DNA from: an uncultured Sterolibacterium sp.
GTDB taxonomy: Bacteria; Pseudomonadota; Gammaproteobacteria; Burkholderiales; Rhodocyclaceae
Direction: 5' to 3'
Assembly (NCBI GenBank): GCA_903904605.1
Contig: CAIVDC010000046.1
Coordinates: forward strand, 1-64,000
Length of the DNA stretch: 64,000 nt
The translations under genes and the position numbers were made by a program. Positions 17,701 through 25,069 of this stretch are shown in pieces (positions within the stretch are counted from its first letter, which is position 1; each line of letters begins with the position of its first letter). Under the pieces are notes generated by a model that saw nothing but the letters and a program-made list of their open reading frames with translations, was not told where the DNA came from and made no database searches.

Positions 17701-18631
17701 GATCGCCAACCATTGCGACGAGATTCAGGGCTATTACTTCAGCCCCCCGCTGCCGGCAGATGAGGCCGCGGAACTGCTCGTTTCCGGACGCGGGCTGGAC
17801 AGCCGGATGATGGCAACCCTCGCGCGAACCCGGACCCTGCTCCTGGTCGACGACGAGGAGAACATTCTTTCGGCCCTGAAGCGTCTGCTGCGGCGCGACG
17901 GCTACGAGATTCTCACCGCCCTGGGCGCCGAGCAAGGGCTGGAACTGCTCGCCAGTCATCCCGTCGACGTCATCATTTCCGACCAGCGCATGCCCGGCAT
18001 GAGCGGGGTCGAGTTCCTGCGCCGAGTCAAGACCCTGCATCCGGAGACGGTGCGTCTGGTGCTCTCCGGCTACACCGATCTGCAGGCGGTGACCGATGCG
18101 ATCAACGAGGGCGCGATCTACAAGTTCCTGACCAAGCCATGGGACGACGGCATTCTCCGCGCCAATATTGAGGAAGCCTTCCGCAACAAGGAAATGGCCG
18201 ACGAGAACCGCCGCCTGCACCGTGAAGTGGCGCAGGCCAACAACCAGTTGTCGGAGGTCAACGAACAACTGAAGAAACTCCTGGCGAGCAGAGATTTTCA
18301 GGTGATTCGCGACGCGGCCTCGCTCGGCATCGCGCAGGAAGTGCTGCAGCAATTGCCCTGGCCGATCATCGGCATCGACGACGAGCGCACGATTGCCCTG
18401 GCCAATGACGCCGCCGAAGCGCTCTGGGGCGTCGGCGCGCCGCTACTCGGCCGGTCCATGGCGGCATGCCTGCCGGCGCCCTTGCTCGCGGCACTCGGTC
18501 CGTCCCTGCTTGCGCAAGGAGACATCGACATCGACGGCGTCCGCTATCGCCTGCGTTGCAGCCGCATGGGGGATCACTCCCGCTCGCGCGGCACGCTGCT
18601 CTTGGTGCTGCCGCTCAAGGCGGCAGCGTGA
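14792..18631 (+). CDS. Hybrid response regulator REC-PAS-GAF-PAS-GGDEF-EAL-REC-PAS
   Basis: This 1279-residue cytoplasmic protein has no membrane segment. Domains in order: REC (about 10-130, Asp 64 in LVDWMLP), PAS (about 140-260), GAF (about 275-430), PAS (about 440-560), GGDEF (motif near 647, preceded by the RxxD site REGD), EAL (E near 781; [20 protein letters not shown] all kept), a second REC of the RpfG type (about 1010-1130; SDQRMPG, KPWDD), a coiled coil, and a C-terminal PAS-like segment. Both c-di-GMP synthesis and breakdown look possible. Two receivers in one protein suggest inputs from two kinases; the histidine kinase at 19797 is a candidate. It opens a six-gene operon. Confidence 0.92.
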   Translation: MTGKESWQGRPLDLIMVEDSAIDAELTLYTLRKDGLTANVRRVEDEPAYRAALDQRLPEAILVDWMLPRFSGSRALEIAHERCPEVPLILVTGTLSDAEALDALRHGASDYVFKRQLDRLIPVLIRALDEAQARRALESSEIRYRTLVEKAPDAIVTSDAAGHIVGWNLAAERIFGYSAAEALQQPITLLMPSRYRDRHGWGMDRAKAGGERRTLCRSVEGHGLTKAGREFPLLLDLAEWQSDEGSSFTAIIRDISEWREAQAKIERLTRFYAALSQCNQAIIHCTSEDALFQEVCRIAIHSGGMKVAWVGKVDETGQRIEPAALHGEGLDYLLDHSIPLAAGSGPTASAILEQQPFWCQDFLHDPRTAFLHERGARFGWGASAALPLSRNGLVIGAFTLFSGEAQAFDEPVRELLVEMAADIGYALDRFAREAERTQRERLLGTLSRAVEQSPVSIVIADLNGDIVYVNPKFEQLTGYGSAEVIGRNPRVLASGEKPAEEYREMWATITSGRTWQGEFHNRRKDGTLFWEYASISSILDDQGRPSNFIAVKEDITGRKASEEQIQHLAFFDALTELPNRRLLLDRLLQALTTHARKGRAGALLLIDLDNFKTLNDTRGHDIGDLLLQQVAGRLAGCVREGDTVARLGGDEFVVMLEDLSELPTEAATQAEGVGVKILASLNQPYRLAGHEQHSSPSIGIALFADHEGNAEELLKRADLAMYQAKAAGRNTLRFFDPKMQAMIMAKVVLETELRQALETHQFLLYYQPKLSCITGRVTGFEALLRWQHPTRGLVGPDEFISALEETGLIVPVGAWAMAAACAQAQRWQDGGLGTRNIAVNISGRQIEAPDLCATVQAALAASGLAPAQLELELTESQLMKDAEGIIGLLRRLKAMGVRISVDDFGTGYSSLSYLKRFPIDTLKVDRAFVRDIIADPNDVSITRAIITLAHSLKLQVVAEGVETEGQLGLLIANHCDEIQGYYFSPPLPADEAAELLVSGRGLDSRMMATLARTRTLLLVDDEENILSALKRLLRRDGYEILTALGAEQGLELLASHPVDVIISDQRMPGMSGVEFLRRVKTLHPETVRLVLSGYTDLQAVTDAINEGAIYKFLTKPWDDGILRANIEEAFRNKEMADENRRLHREVAQANNQLSEVNEQLKKLLASRDFQVIRDAASLGIAQEVLQQLPWPIIGIDDERTIALANDAAEALWGVGAPLLGRSMAACLPAPLLAALGPSLLAQGDIDIDGVRYRLRCSRMGDHSRSRGTLLLVLPLKAAA

Positions 18632-18948
18632 CGGCCGCGATCGGAGCAATTCCCCTCGACCAGGCCCAGCCCGGCATGGTGCTCGGCGAGGACGTAACGA
18701 GTGGCGGCAACATGCTGCTGCCCCGAGGCACGGCGATCAGCGCCGCCCAACTCGAGAGCCTGCGCCGGCGCGAAGTGAGCGAAATCGTCGTGTTGCTGGG
18801 TGGCGAGCGCTCCGCCGCGGAAATCCAGGAAGCGCGCGAAACCGCCCGGAAGCGGGTAGCGCAACTGTTCAGAAGAGCCGGTACGGAGGCCACCATGCAG
18901 GACCTGCTACGCACCGTGCTCGACTACCGATTGGATAAACCCGGATGA
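18628..18948 (+). CDS. Small standalone domain related to the HD-GYP accessory region
   Basis: A GTG start that overlaps the previous stop (GTGA) gives 106 residues. The core (about 8-55) reads PLDQAQPGMVLGEDV, then GNMLLPRGT and an LRRREVSEIVVL helix-strand. The same pattern, LKPGMVLSRDLISHDGALLL, ends the HD-GYP protein at 22009, and related sequence precedes HD-GYP domains in many proteins. So this is probably a free-standing copy of a regulatory or scaffold domain of the HD-GYP pathway. It has no catalytic residues. The next gene overlaps by four bases. Confidence 0.75.
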   Translation: MTAAIGAIPLDQAQPGMVLGEDVTSGGNMLLPRGTAISAAQLESLRRREVSEIVVLLGGERSAAEIQEARETARKRVAQLFRRAGTEATMQDLLRTVLDYRLDKPG

Positions 18949-19781
18949 GCGCGATCACGCTCTCGACGGTAGTGGCGGATCTGGACCGACTGCCGGCCCT
19001 GCCCGAAGTGGTACAGGACCTCCTCGACTATCTGCAACGTCCCGATGTTGAGGTCGGCCAGGTCGCCCAAAGAATAGCGCGGGACCCGGCGCTGGCGGCG
19101 AGGCTGTTGCGTGTCGCCAACTCGTCCTTTTACGGCCTACAGACCCAGGTGGCGACGATACCCGATGCCCTGGTGGTGCTGGGGCTGCGCGCGGCCCGCA
19201 CCCTGGTTACCGGCGCCGCACTGGTGGCGCACTTCCAGACCCTCGCGGCGGGCGAGGAGCAGCACGCCTTCTGGCTGCACAGTGCCGGCTGCGCTCTCTG
19301 CGCACGCGTGCTGGCGCGCCAGGCCGGCGTCGACACCGAGAGCGCGTTCACCGCCGCCCTGCTCCACGATATCGGCCGCCTCATTCTGACGGCACGCTTT
19401 CCGCTGGAGTCGCGCCGCGTCGCGGCCTGCCGCGCTGCTCACGATTGCCACCCGATCGACGCGGAGCATGAAGTGCTCGGCTTCGATCATGCCCAGATCG
19501 GCGCGGCACTGGCAGCGCTCTGGAAATTTCCCGCTGAAATAGCGGCGGCCATCGCCGGCCATCACAGTCCGGAGGATCAGGCCCGGGACTCATTGGCCAG
19601 CCTGGTTCATGTGGCCGACGTGATGGCGCATGCGCTGGAATTTCCCGGCGGCGAGGACGATCTGGTGCCGCCTCTGTCGACCGTCGCATGGAACAGGCTG
19701 GGTATAAGCTGGGACGAATTCAGGCGTCTGCTGGGCGAGGTCGATGCCCAGCGCGAGGACGCGGAGCGGGCACTAAGCTAA
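18945..19781 (+). CDS. HDOD-domain signalling protein
   Basis: This 278-residue protein is almost entirely an HDOD domain (about 10-215), a metal-independent relative of HD phosphohydrolases. Recognisable parts are LPALPEVVQDLLDYL, LAARLLRVANSSFYG, IPDALVVLGL and LLHDIGRLIL. HDOD proteins act as adaptors in c-di-GMP, chemotaxis and stress signalling, not as enzymes, although an HD pair (HDIG) is present here. It overlaps the gene before it by four bases and abuts the kinase gene, so it likely shares a signalling complex with both. Confidence 0.9.
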   Translation: MSAITLSTVVADLDRLPALPEVVQDLLDYLQRPDVEVGQVAQRIARDPALAARLLRVANSSFYGLQTQVATIPDALVVLGLRAARTLVTGAALVAHFQTLAAGEEQHAFWLHSAGCALCARVLARQAGVDTESAFTAALLHDIGRLILTARFPLESRRVAACRAAHDCHPIDAEHEVLGFDHAQIGAALAALWKFPAEIAAAIAGHHSPEDQARDSLASLVHVADVMAHALEFPGGEDDLVPPLSTVAWNRLGISWDEFRRLLGEVDAQREDAERALS

Positions 19782-19796
19782 ATGAAGGGCGACACC

Positions 19797-22016
19797 ATGG
19801 AAGCGGAAGCTGATGTTCTGGATGCCGAGTCGGCGAAGCGCAAACGGCTGGATCTGGAAGATTACAAGCTGGCCCTTGACCGACATGCCATTGTCTGCAT
19901 CACAGATGCCGACGGGCGCATCGTCGAGGCCAATGACCTGTTTGCCGGGATCAGCGGATATTCCCGTGAAGAGCTGATCGGCCAGGATCATCGGCTGCTC
20001 AATTCGGGCCAACATCCCAAGAGTTTTTTCGAGAATATGTGGCGCACGATCGGTGCCGGCCAGGTATGGCGGGGCAACATCTGCAACCGGCGCAAGGACG
20101 GAGAGACCTACTGGCTGGAGAGCACCATCGTGCCCATCCTCGGAGCAAACGGGCAGCCCCGTCAATATATCTCGATCCGAACCGACATCACCGCGCGGGT
20201 TGAGACGGAGGAAGACCTGCGCGGCAACCTGCGCCTGTTCCGCATGCTGACCGAGACCGTCGCGTCGGGCGTCATGTTGCATTACGGCGGCCAGCTGATC
20301 TATGTGAACCCTACGGTTGAAAAGATCACCGGCTTCTCGCGCGAGGAACTGCTGGCCATGGAATTCTATGAAATCGCCCATCCCGATTCGCGCGCGGCGT
20401 TGCAGGCGCGCGGCGCCGCGCGCCTGCGCGGGGAAATACTGACGAATTATTTCGAGTACCGCGTGAACACCAAGGGCGGCGAAGTCGCCTGGGTCGAGAG
20501 CCGAGCCGCCGTTACCGAATACCGGGGGAAGCAGGCCTTGCTCGGCACCTTTGTCGACATCACCGAGAGAAAGAACGCCGAGGAAGCGCAGCGCCAGGCG
20601 AACCGTATCCTGACCCAGATCATCGAAGGCAGCCCGGTACCGACCTTCGTCATCGACGCCAATCATGTCGTGACCCACTGGAACAAAGCCTGCGAACAGA
20701 TCACCGGCTTCAGTGCGGCCGACATGATCGGCACGAGCAATCACTGGCGCGGCTTCTACCCGGAGCAGCGTCTGATACTGGCCGACTTGGTGGTCAACGG
20801 CGCCAGCGTAACCGAAATTGCCGGGACATACCCCGGCAAGCTGCACCCCTCGCCGCTGATCGAAGGCGCCTTCGAGGCCGAAGGCTACACGGCGGGCTTG
20901 GGCGCGGCCGGCGTCTGGATGTATTTCACCGCGGCCCCTCTGCGCAACATCCAGGGGCAGGTCATCGGCGCCATCGAAACACTGCAGGACATCACCGAAC
21001 GCAAGCGCGCCGAGACCGCCTTGCAGCATGCGCACGACGATCTGGAGCGACTGGTGCGGCAGCGCACCGAGCAGCTCGCGCAGGCCAACTTCAGGCTGGA
21101 GCAGGACGTACGGCAGCGCGAGCAGGCCGAGGTCGAACTCGTGCGCCGCAACACCGAACTGACGGATCTCAATTCGCGCCTGGGCGAAGCGCAGGCGCAA
21201 CTCCTGCAGAGCGAAAAAATGGCCTCGATCGGCCAGCTCGCCGCCGGTGTGGCGCACGAGATCAACAACCCGATCGGCTATGTGCACTCCAACATCGGCT
21301 CGCTGGAAACCTACCTCGGCGACCTGTTCCGCATCCTCGACGCCTACGCCGGCGCCGAAGCCGCACCGGCGGCAGATCCGCCGATGCGCGCCGAACTGCA
21401 AAGGCTGAAGGCCGAGCTCGATCTGGATTTCCTGCGCGAGGACATCCCCAAGCTCATGGCGGAATCCAGGGAGGGCATCTCGCGCGTACGCAAGATCGTC
21501 CAGGACCTGAAGGACTTCTCCCACGTCGACAGCAGCCAGGAATGGAAGTGGGCCGATCTGCATATGGGGCTCGATTCGACCCTCAACGTGGTCAACAACG
21601 AGATCAAGTACAAAGCCGAGGTTATCAGGGAATATGGCGTCCTGCCCCAGATCGAGTGCCTGCCTTCGCAGTTGAACCAGGTCTTTCTGAACCTTCTGGT
21701 CAATGCCGCCCATGCCATGCCCGAAGGGCAGCGTGGCAACATCATCGTGCGCAGCGGCCTGGAAGATCGGCAAGTGTGGGTGGAGATCGCCGACAGCGGC
21801 AGCGGCATCGCCCCGGAAAACCTGAAGCGCATCTTCGACCCTTTCTTCACCACCAAGCCTGTAGGCCAGGGTACCGGCCTCGGTCTGTCGCTCTCCTATG
21901 GAATCGTGCAAAAGCACGGCGGCCGCATCGAAGTGACAAGCGAACCGGGCAGGGGCACAGCTTTCCGTGTCGTTCTGCCGATCAGCCAGACGCGCGAGGG
22001 CCCATCCGGTGAGTGA
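19797..22016 (+). CDS. Cytoplasmic PAS histidine kinase
   Basis: From ATG 19797 (AAGGG ribosome site; ATG 19782 is possible) the protein has 739 residues. Three PAS domains lie at about 25-145, 150-270 and 275-410, followed by a coiled coil (about 410-475). The kinase core has H-box EKMASIGQLAAGVAHEINNP, N-box LNQVFLNLLVNAAHAM, G1 IADSGSGI, F-box FDPFFTTKP and G2 GTGLGLSLS. No membrane segment is seen, so the input is internal. The likely phosphorylation partners are the receivers in the same operon (14792, 22009 and 23373). This type, with a long insert after the H box, resembles kinases paired with RpfG-like regulators. Confidence 0.92.
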   Translation: MEAEADVLDAESAKRKRLDLEDYKLALDRHAIVCITDADGRIVEANDLFAGISGYSREELIGQDHRLLNSGQHPKSFFENMWRTIGAGQVWRGNICNRRKDGETYWLESTIVPILGANGQPRQYISIRTDITARVETEEDLRGNLRLFRMLTETVASGVMLHYGGQLIYVNPTVEKITGFSREELLAMEFYEIAHPDSRAALQARGAARLRGEILTNYFEYRVNTKGGEVAWVESRAAVTEYRGKQALLGTFVDITERKNAEEAQRQANRILTQIIEGSPVPTFVIDANHVVTHWNKACEQITGFSAADMIGTSNHWRGFYPEQRLILADLVVNGASVTEIAGTYPGKLHPSPLIEGAFEAEGYTAGLGAAGVWMYFTAAPLRNIQGQVIGAIETLQDITERKRAETALQHAHDDLERLVRQRTEQLAQANFRLEQDVRQREQAEVELVRRNTELTDLNSRLGEAQAQLLQSEKMASIGQLAAGVAHEINNPIGYVHSNIGSLETYLGDLFRILDAYAGAEAAPAADPPMRAELQRLKAELDLDFLREDIPKLMAESREGISRVRKIVQDLKDFSHVDSSQEWKWADLHMGLDSTLNVVNNEIKYKAEVIREYGVLPQIECLPSQLNQVFLNLLVNAAHAMPEGQRGNIIVRSGLEDRQVWVEIADSGSGIAPENLKRIFDPFFTTKPVGQGTGLGLSLSYGIVQKHGGRIEVTSEPGRGTAFRVVLPISQTREGPSGE

Positions 22017-23376
22017 GACCGACAGTGTGCTCGCTGCGGAACCGTCAGGCGCGCCGGCGACCCTGCTCTGCGTCGATGATGAAAGCAACATCCTGTCCTC
22101 GCTGCGCCGCCTGTTTCGCCCGGAGGGTTACCGGGTGTTGGTCGCGCCGAGCGGCGCCGACGGTTTGCGCCTCCTGGAGAGCGAAGCAATCGACCTGGTG
22201 ATCTCCGACATGCGCATGCCGGAAATGGACGGCGCCTCTTTCCTCGCCCAGGTGCGCGCGCGCTGGCCGGACGCGGTGCGCATCCTGCTCACCGGCTACG
22301 CCGATATGGCTTCAACCGTGGCGGCAATCAACCAGGGCGAGATTTATCGTTATATTTCCAAGCCGTGGGACGACGACGATGTGCGCCTGATCGTGCGCCA
22401 TGCGCTCGAACGCAAACAGCTGGAACGCGAGAAAAGACGCCTCGAGGCGCTGACACGGCGCCAGAACGAGGAACTGCAGTCGCTCAACGCCAGCCTCGAA
22501 GCCAAGGTTCTGGCGCGCACCGCCGAACTCTCCCGCGCCCATGATGCGCTGGCCGCCGCCAACGAAAAGCTGAAAGCCGGCTTCATTACCTCGATCAAGG
22601 TATTTTCCAACCTGACCGAACTCGCCGAAGGAGCGCGTGCGGGTCATTCCCGGCGTGTCGCCGACCTTGGCCGGCGCATCGCAATGAAGCTGGGGCTGGA
22701 TCGCGGCGCGACGCAAGACGTGATGGTGGCGGGCCTGCTCCACGACATCGGCAAGATCGGGCTGCCCGATGTTCTGAGGAACAAGACGCCGCCTCAGATG
22801 AGCGCAGAAGAGCTGGGCCTGTTCAGGAAGCATCCGATCAGGGGCGAGGCGGCCCTGATGGCGCTCGATGCTCTGCGAGTCTCCGCGCGGATAATGCGTT
22901 CACATCATGAGCGCTTCGACGGCCAGGGTTACCCCGACGCGCTTGCCGGAGACGCCATTCCGCTCGAGGCGCGCATCCTCGCGCTCGCCAACGACTACGA
23001 CGGCCTGCAGATCGGCAGCTTCATGAGCAAGCGTCTGTCGTCGGCCGATGCGCTGGCTTTCATTCGGCAGGCCAGCGGCAAGCGTTACGATCCCCACGTG
23101 GTCAATGCTTTCCTGGCGCTGCAGGAAGGCGATGAGGGCTCGTCGGCCGAGAGCGAACTGCGGCTCAGCCCGGATGAGCTCAAGCCCGGCATGGTGCTCT
23201 CACGCGATCTGATCAGCCATGACGGCGCCTTGTTGCTCGCCGCCGATTTCCTGCTCGATGAAGGTCTGATCAAAAATATCCGGGAATTCGCCGACGCAGG
23301 GAATCAGAGAATAGTGGTCCACGTCAGCGCCGTGCGCAGCGCCCGGACACGACGGCCTGGAAGGAGCGAGGAATGA
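22009..23376 (+). CDS. RpfG-type response regulator with HD-GYP c-di-GMP phosphodiesterase
   Basis: A GTG at 22009, inside the end of the kinase gene, gives 455 residues. REC (about 20-140; Asp in ISDMRMPEMDG, then KPWDDDD) leads by a coiled coil to HD-GYP (about 195-370). The metal and signature residues are present: LLHDIGKIG, KHPIRGE, SHHERFDGQGYP and ILALANDYD. Such enzymes cut c-di-GMP to pGpG or GMP. A C-terminal segment (about 385-440; LKPGMVLSRDL) matches the small protein at 18628. It is coupled to the kinase by overlap and should be phosphorylated by it. Confidence 0.92.
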   Translation: MSETDSVLAAEPSGAPATLLCVDDESNILSSLRRLFRPEGYRVLVAPSGADGLRLLESEAIDLVISDMRMPEMDGASFLAQVRARWPDAVRILLTGYADMASTVAAINQGEIYRYISKPWDDDDVRLIVRHALERKQLEREKRRLEALTRRQNEELQSLNASLEAKVLARTAELSRAHDALAAANEKLKAGFITSIKVFSNLTELAEGARAGHSRRVADLGRRIAMKLGLDRGATQDVMVAGLLHDIGKIGLPDVLRNKTPPQMSAEELGLFRKHPIRGEAALMALDALRVSARIMRSHHERFDGQGYPDALAGDAIPLEARILALANDYDGLQIGSFMSKRLSSADALAFIRQASGKRYDPHVVNAFLALQEGDEGSSAESELRLSPDELKPGMVLSRDLISHDGALLLAADFLLDEGLIKNIREFADAGNQRIVVHVSAVRSARTRRPGRSEE

Positions 23377-23813
23377 AACGCCGAATCATGTTGGTCGATG
23401 ACGACGACGCCGTTCTGCAATCGCTTCTTCGCTTGTTTCGCCGAATGCCTTGCAGCTACGGCATTCTGAACTATGACCTGGAGATCGAGATGTTCGCCGT
23501 GCCGGCAACGGCGCTGGCGCGGGCGGTCGAGATCGAGTTCGATGCCTTTCTTAGCGATTACCGGATGCCCGCGATGGACGGTATTGAATTCTTGAGCAGG
23601 GCACGGATGCTGCAACCGGATGCGGTGCAAATGATGTTCTCCGGTAGCGGCGATCGCGATGCGTTCGAGCGGGCGTTCGAGAAATTGAGCCTTTTCCGCT
23701 TCATCGCAAAGCCGTGGGACGATGCGACACTGGTCTCTGCCCTCGCCGAAGCGCTCACCTATCGCGACCTGATGAGAGACAAGGCGTTGGAAAAGAAGCG
23801 GCCTCGATCCTGA
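23373..23813 (+). CDS. Single-domain response regulator
   Basis: This 146-residue protein is a lone receiver: acidic pocket LVDDDD, phosphoacceptor Asp in LSDYRMPAMDG, Ser/Thr position MFSGSGD, and KPWDD near the end. An extra loop with MPCSYGILNYDLE after helix 1 is unusual. Its ATG overlaps the stop of the HD-GYP gene (ATGA). With no output domain, it could be a phosphate sink or a protein-interaction switch in the same operon. Confidence 0.88.
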   Translation: MKRRIMLVDDDDAVLQSLLRLFRRMPCSYGILNYDLEIEMFAVPATALARAVEIEFDAFLSDYRMPAMDGIEFLSRARMLQPDAVQMMFSGSGDRDAFERAFEKLSLFRFIAKPWDDATLVSALAEALTYRDLMRDKALEKKRPRS

Positions 23814-23897
23814 TGGAACCGAGGCCGGCCCCAGGGCGGGCCTGCGCTGCCTCCCGGACATCGCCGTAGAGGCAGGATAGCTGCCTTGACGGGGCGC

Positions 23898-24224
23898 TCA
23901 GTCGCCCTTGCGGATCTTGATCTTGCTCTTGACCGAGGTCACGCCTTCGGTCTCGCGCGCTATCGAAACCGCGCGGGCTTCCTCTTCGGCGCTCTTGACC
24001 TTGCCGCTCAGAACGACGCCGCCCTTGCGGTCGGTATCGACCTTGATATGGGCCAGGGTGCTGATCTTCTCGTCGGCCAGCTTGGCCTTGATCTTGGTCG
24101 TGATGACCGAGTCCTTGACGAAGGTCACGGGATGCATGCGGTCGGAGTCTCCGTCGGCGTGCGCCGCGAACGGGATCAGCAAAGTGCCGACGACGAAACA
24201 GGCGGCAGCGAGTTTGGCTTTCAT
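23898..24224 (-). CDS. Periplasmic BON-domain protein
   Basis: The start at 24224 has an AAAGGAA site and gives 108 residues: a signal peptide ending near AAHAD and a single BON domain (about 33-105; DSVITTKIKAKLADE, IKVDTDRKGGVVLSG, TEGVTSVKSKIKI). It is related in domain but not in detail to the lipoprotein at 11084, being secreted and not lipidated. An operator-like palindrome lies 63 bp before its start, so it probably belongs to the same regulon as the envelope island. It converges with the signalling operon. Confidence 0.85.
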   Translation of the reverse strand: MKAKLAAACFVVGTLLIPFAAHADGDSDRMHPVTFVKDSVITTKIKAKLADEKISTLAHIKVDTDRKGGVVLSGKVKSAEEEARAVSIARETEGVTSVKSKIKIRKGD

Positions 24225-24286
24225 GGTGTTCCTTTCATTCAGGGGAGAGCGGAGTGGCCATGATCGGGCTTTCCCCAAGGAATATC

Positions 24287-24302
24287 TGTTCGCTGACGCA
24301 CA
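24287..24302. promoter_or_regulatory. Putative Crp/Fnr-type operator, copy 7
   Basis: TGTTCGCTGACGCACA is a diverged but clear copy of the palindromic motif, 63 bp before the BON gene start. The gentisate operon ends 48 bp on the other side, so the BON gene is the only likely target. Confidence 0.5.
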
Positions 24303-24350
24303 TAGAAGCGGGGGCGGCGCGCCGGCCTTGCTGCGGATGGATAGGCCCGT

Positions 24351-25055
24351 CTACATGATCTCGATGCTGAGCGACCCCAGTCCTTCGATGTTTCCGACCA
24401 GGCTTTGGCCGCGGGTGAGCGCCCCCACGCCTTCCGGCGTTCCGGTGAAGATCAGATCGCCCGGCTGGAGCTTGAAGAACGTGGATAGATTCGCGATGGT
24501 TTCGGCAACCGACCAGATCAGATGATTCAAACTGCTCGATTGCCTGAGCTTGCCGTCCACCGCCAGGGTGATGGCACTGCCCGCCAGAGGCCCGGCCATG
24601 CCGGCGGGGCAGATCGGCCCGACCGGTGCCGAGTAGTCGAATGCCTTGCCGATTTCCCAGGGCCGGCCCTGCTCCCGCATCCGGATCTGCAGGTCGCGCC
24701 GCGTCATGTCGAGCCCGACGCCATAGCCGAAGACATGGCCGGCGGCGTCTTCGACGGAAATGTCGCTGCCGCCCTTGCCGATGGCGACGACCAGTTCGAT
24801 TTCGAAATGATAATTTTCGCTCAGCGGCGGGTAGGGGATGGCGGCCGTCGTTCCGGCGGGAACGGGTACGACCGAAGCGTCGTCATTCGGCTTGCAGAAG
24901 AAGAAGGGCGGTTCGCGATCGGGATCGAAGCCCATTTCGCGCGCATGGGCGGCGTAGTTGCGCCCGACGCAGTAAACGCGGCGGACCGGGAACAGGTCTG
25001 CCGTGCCGGTGACGGGCAGGCCGACAGCGGCAGGCGGGGGAAAAACGAAAGACAT
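24351..25055 (-). CDS. Fumarylacetoacetate-hydrolase family enzyme, likely fumarylpyruvate/maleylpyruvate hydrolase
   Basis: This 234-residue protein is a compact FAH-fold hydrolase. Family residues are seen in VYCVGRNYAAHAREMG, FFFCKPNDD, the metal ligands of FEIELVVAIG and VGLDMTRRDLQ, the lysine of WEIGKAFDYSAP, and GDLIFTGTPEGVG. Its place directly after gentisate dioxygenase (14-bp gap) marks it as the ring-fission-product hydrolase, which yields pyruvate plus fumarate or maleate (NagK/MhbH role). No maleylpyruvate isomerase gene is next to it, so it may cut maleylpyruvate directly. Start ATG 25055. Confidence 0.88.
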   Translation of the reverse strand: MSFVFPPPAAVGLPVTGTADLFPVRRVYCVGRNYAAHAREMGFDPDREPPFFFCKPNDDASVVPVPAGTTAAIPYPPLSENYHFEIELVVAIGKGGSDISVEDAAGHVFGYGVGLDMTRRDLQIRMREQGRPWEIGKAFDYSAPVGPICPAGMAGPLAGSAITLAVDGKLRQSSSLNHLIWSVAETIANLSTFFKLQPGDLIFTGTPEGVGALTRGQSLVGNIEGLGSLSIEIM

Positions 25056-25069
25056 GGCGGATCCTTGGA

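Noticed and set aside
19773-22091. A long minus-strand open frame (772 codons)
   Set aside because: It mirrors the PAS histidine kinase and has a His/Gly/Asp-rich composition with no domain; antisense artefact.
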